DNA of 64,000 nt from an uncultured Paraglaciecola sp. (GTDB lineage Bacteria > Pseudomonadota > Gammaproteobacteria > Enterobacterales > Alteromonadaceae): assembly GCA_947498355.1 (NCBI GenBank), contig CANMKA010000002.1, forward strand, positions 1 through 64,000, in the 5' to 3' direction. Shown here piece after piece: positions 63,272 to 64,000 of the stretch (within the stretch, counting starts at the first letter, position 1; every line of letters starts with the position of its first letter). A model generated the notes under the pieces. It did no database searches. It saw only the letters and a program-made list of their open reading frames with translations, and was not told the DNA's origin. The translations under genes were made by a program, and so were the position numbers.

Positions 63272-64000
63272 CTATGTAGGCTCAATATCTCTTACGTGAC
63301 GTTTTACGGATAAAAATGAACCACTTAAGCCTAGGAAAACCGAAATACCTAGCATACTGATGAAAGTATTAAAATCTAGGCCCGTTATATTAAAGTCCTT
63401 CTGATATAAGGCACTCACATTGGCAATGCTGGCACTCATCCACCACAGCAAAAGCGTTACAGCAATCCACGCGAGTAAGCCACCTAAAAATCCATACCAA
63501 AACCCCGTATACATAAAAGGGCGTTGAATAAAGGCATCTGTTGCTCCCACTAACTTCATGACCAAAATTTCGTCTTTTTTATTAAGAATGTTTAATCTTA
63601 TAGTGTTGCCTATGATTAAGGTAACAGCTAAAAATAGCAGTAAGGCGATTACGCTAACTAAGTCTTTAACTAGGTCTAGCAGTCCGTGAAGTCGCTCTAG
63701 CCACTCAATATCTAATTTCCCTATATCTACTTCACGTTCATTCTTGAGTTTTTCTAATAGTGCTCTAGCGGCCACAGGACTTGCGTGTCTTTGCGTTGGC
63801 GTAACTAACACAACGTTAGGCAATGGATTGCTATCGAGATAAGCAATCGCATCGCCAAACCCTGATAATTGTTTAAATTCGGCTAGGGCTTCATCGGCTG
63901 TAATCAAGGTAAGATCTTGTACTTCAGGCCACAGTTGTATGCGCTTAACGAGTTGATTAACATCTCTTTGACTGGCTTTATCTTTGATAAATAAAGAAAT
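63272..64000 (-). CDS. ftsX: Cell division protein FtsX (3' part, runs off the window)
   Basis: The last 242 codons of ftsX. An internal Met at 63907 is not the start: the frame stays open to 64000 and reads ISLFIKDKASQRDVNQLVKR, the periplasmic domain. Then come ADEALAEFKQLSGFGDA, NPLPNVVLVTP, three or four membrane helices and the ABC-permease-like core (NTIRLNILNKKDEILVMKLVGATDAFI). FtsX with FtsE controls peptidoglycan amidases at the septum. ftsE and ftsY are expected further right or left of this gene outside the window. Confidence 0.94.
   Translation of the reverse strand: MSLFIKDKASQRDVNQLVKRIQLWPEVQDLTLITADEALAEFKQLSGFGDAIAYLDSNPLPNVVLVTPTQRHASPVAARALLEKLKNEREVDIGKLDIEWLERLHGLLDLVKDLVSVIALLLFLAVTLIIGNTIRLNILNKKDEILVMKLVGATDAFIQRPFMYTGFWYGFLGGLLAWIAVTLLLWWMSASIANVSALYQKDFNITGLDFNTFISMLGISVFLGLSGSFLSVKRHVRDIEPT

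Overview
This window looks like a chromosomal segment of a moderately AT-rich marine gammaproteobacterium in the Alteromonadales (Alteromonas/Glaciecola/Paraglaciecola-like). The main evidence is the six-subunit Na+-translocating NADH:quinone oxidoreductase operon (nqrABCDEF) followed by apbE and nqrM, the FabV-type enoyl-ACP reductase, the gammaproteobacterial queG<>nnr-tsaE-amiB-mutL-miaA-hfq-hflX-hflK-hflC super-operon, several small DUF families typical of Alteromonadales/Vibrionales (DUF2982, DUF3718, DUF3859), and a secreted multi-module cellulase. The genus assignment is inference; no rRNA or tRNA gene is visible.

Layout. (1) 1-2300 is accessory DNA: the left edge of an integron. A 5' fragment of an integrase gene (intI) with a LexA box upstream points right; an attI-like region and two cassettes with attC sites point left. 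The integrase is broken after about 40 recognisable residues and joins what looks like debris of an Rhs-type toxin/immunity locus. (2) 2.3-4.3 kb: a Fic-domain AMPylase with an operator-like repeat in its promoter, then an orphan membrane protein. (3) 4.3-11.9 kb: ordinary genes (periplasmic cyclophilin, rlmG, AlkB-like dioxygenase, bolA), a TRAP transporter (Q-M-P order) and fabV. (4) 12.3-19.5 kb: nqrA-F, an intrinsic terminator, apbE (flavin transferase) and nqrM (iron-delivery factor). (5) 19.5-29.7 kb: dinB with a LexA box, a large PilZ protein, a PLP-dependent dehydratase, the KtrAB potassium uptake pair, and a compact cluster ending in trmN6 and a CheW-like single-domain protein. (6) 29.7-40.9 kb: the RNA-modification / cell-wall / mismatch-repair / Hfq / HflKC super-operon.

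(7) 41.0-46.05 kb holds the most unusual unit: a four-gene minus-strand cluster encoding a coiled-coil protein, a single-pass membrane protein with a roadblock/LC7-like cytoplasmic segment and an OmpA-like periplasmic end, a Ras/Rab-like small GTPase, and a GGDEF(degenerate)-EAL protein. The first two proteins share a short N-terminal motif. The gene set suggests an MglA/MglB-like GTPase switch tied to an envelope anchor and to c-di-GMP turnover. (8) 46.1-50.7 kb: a lone 1335-residue GH9 cellulase with FN3, five thrombospondin type-3 calcium repeats and a CBM6, preceded by a perfect LacI-family operator. (9) 50.9-64 kb: hemH, two small DUF proteins, the agmatine-to-putrescine pair aguA-aguB, a small secreted DUF3718 protein, DUF2982 with a newly noticed 40-residue ORF in front, a BarA-like hybrid kinase with a 7TMR-DISM sensor, parC, and the 3' part of ftsX running off the right end.

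How parts work together: Nqr builds the sodium motive force and ApbE and NqrM are its maturation factors. Two LexA-type boxes (before intI and dinB) have the same half-sites, CTGT and CCAG, and imply SOS control of both recombination and translesion synthesis. Several independent elements (PilZ protein, EAL protein) point to active c-di-GMP signalling.
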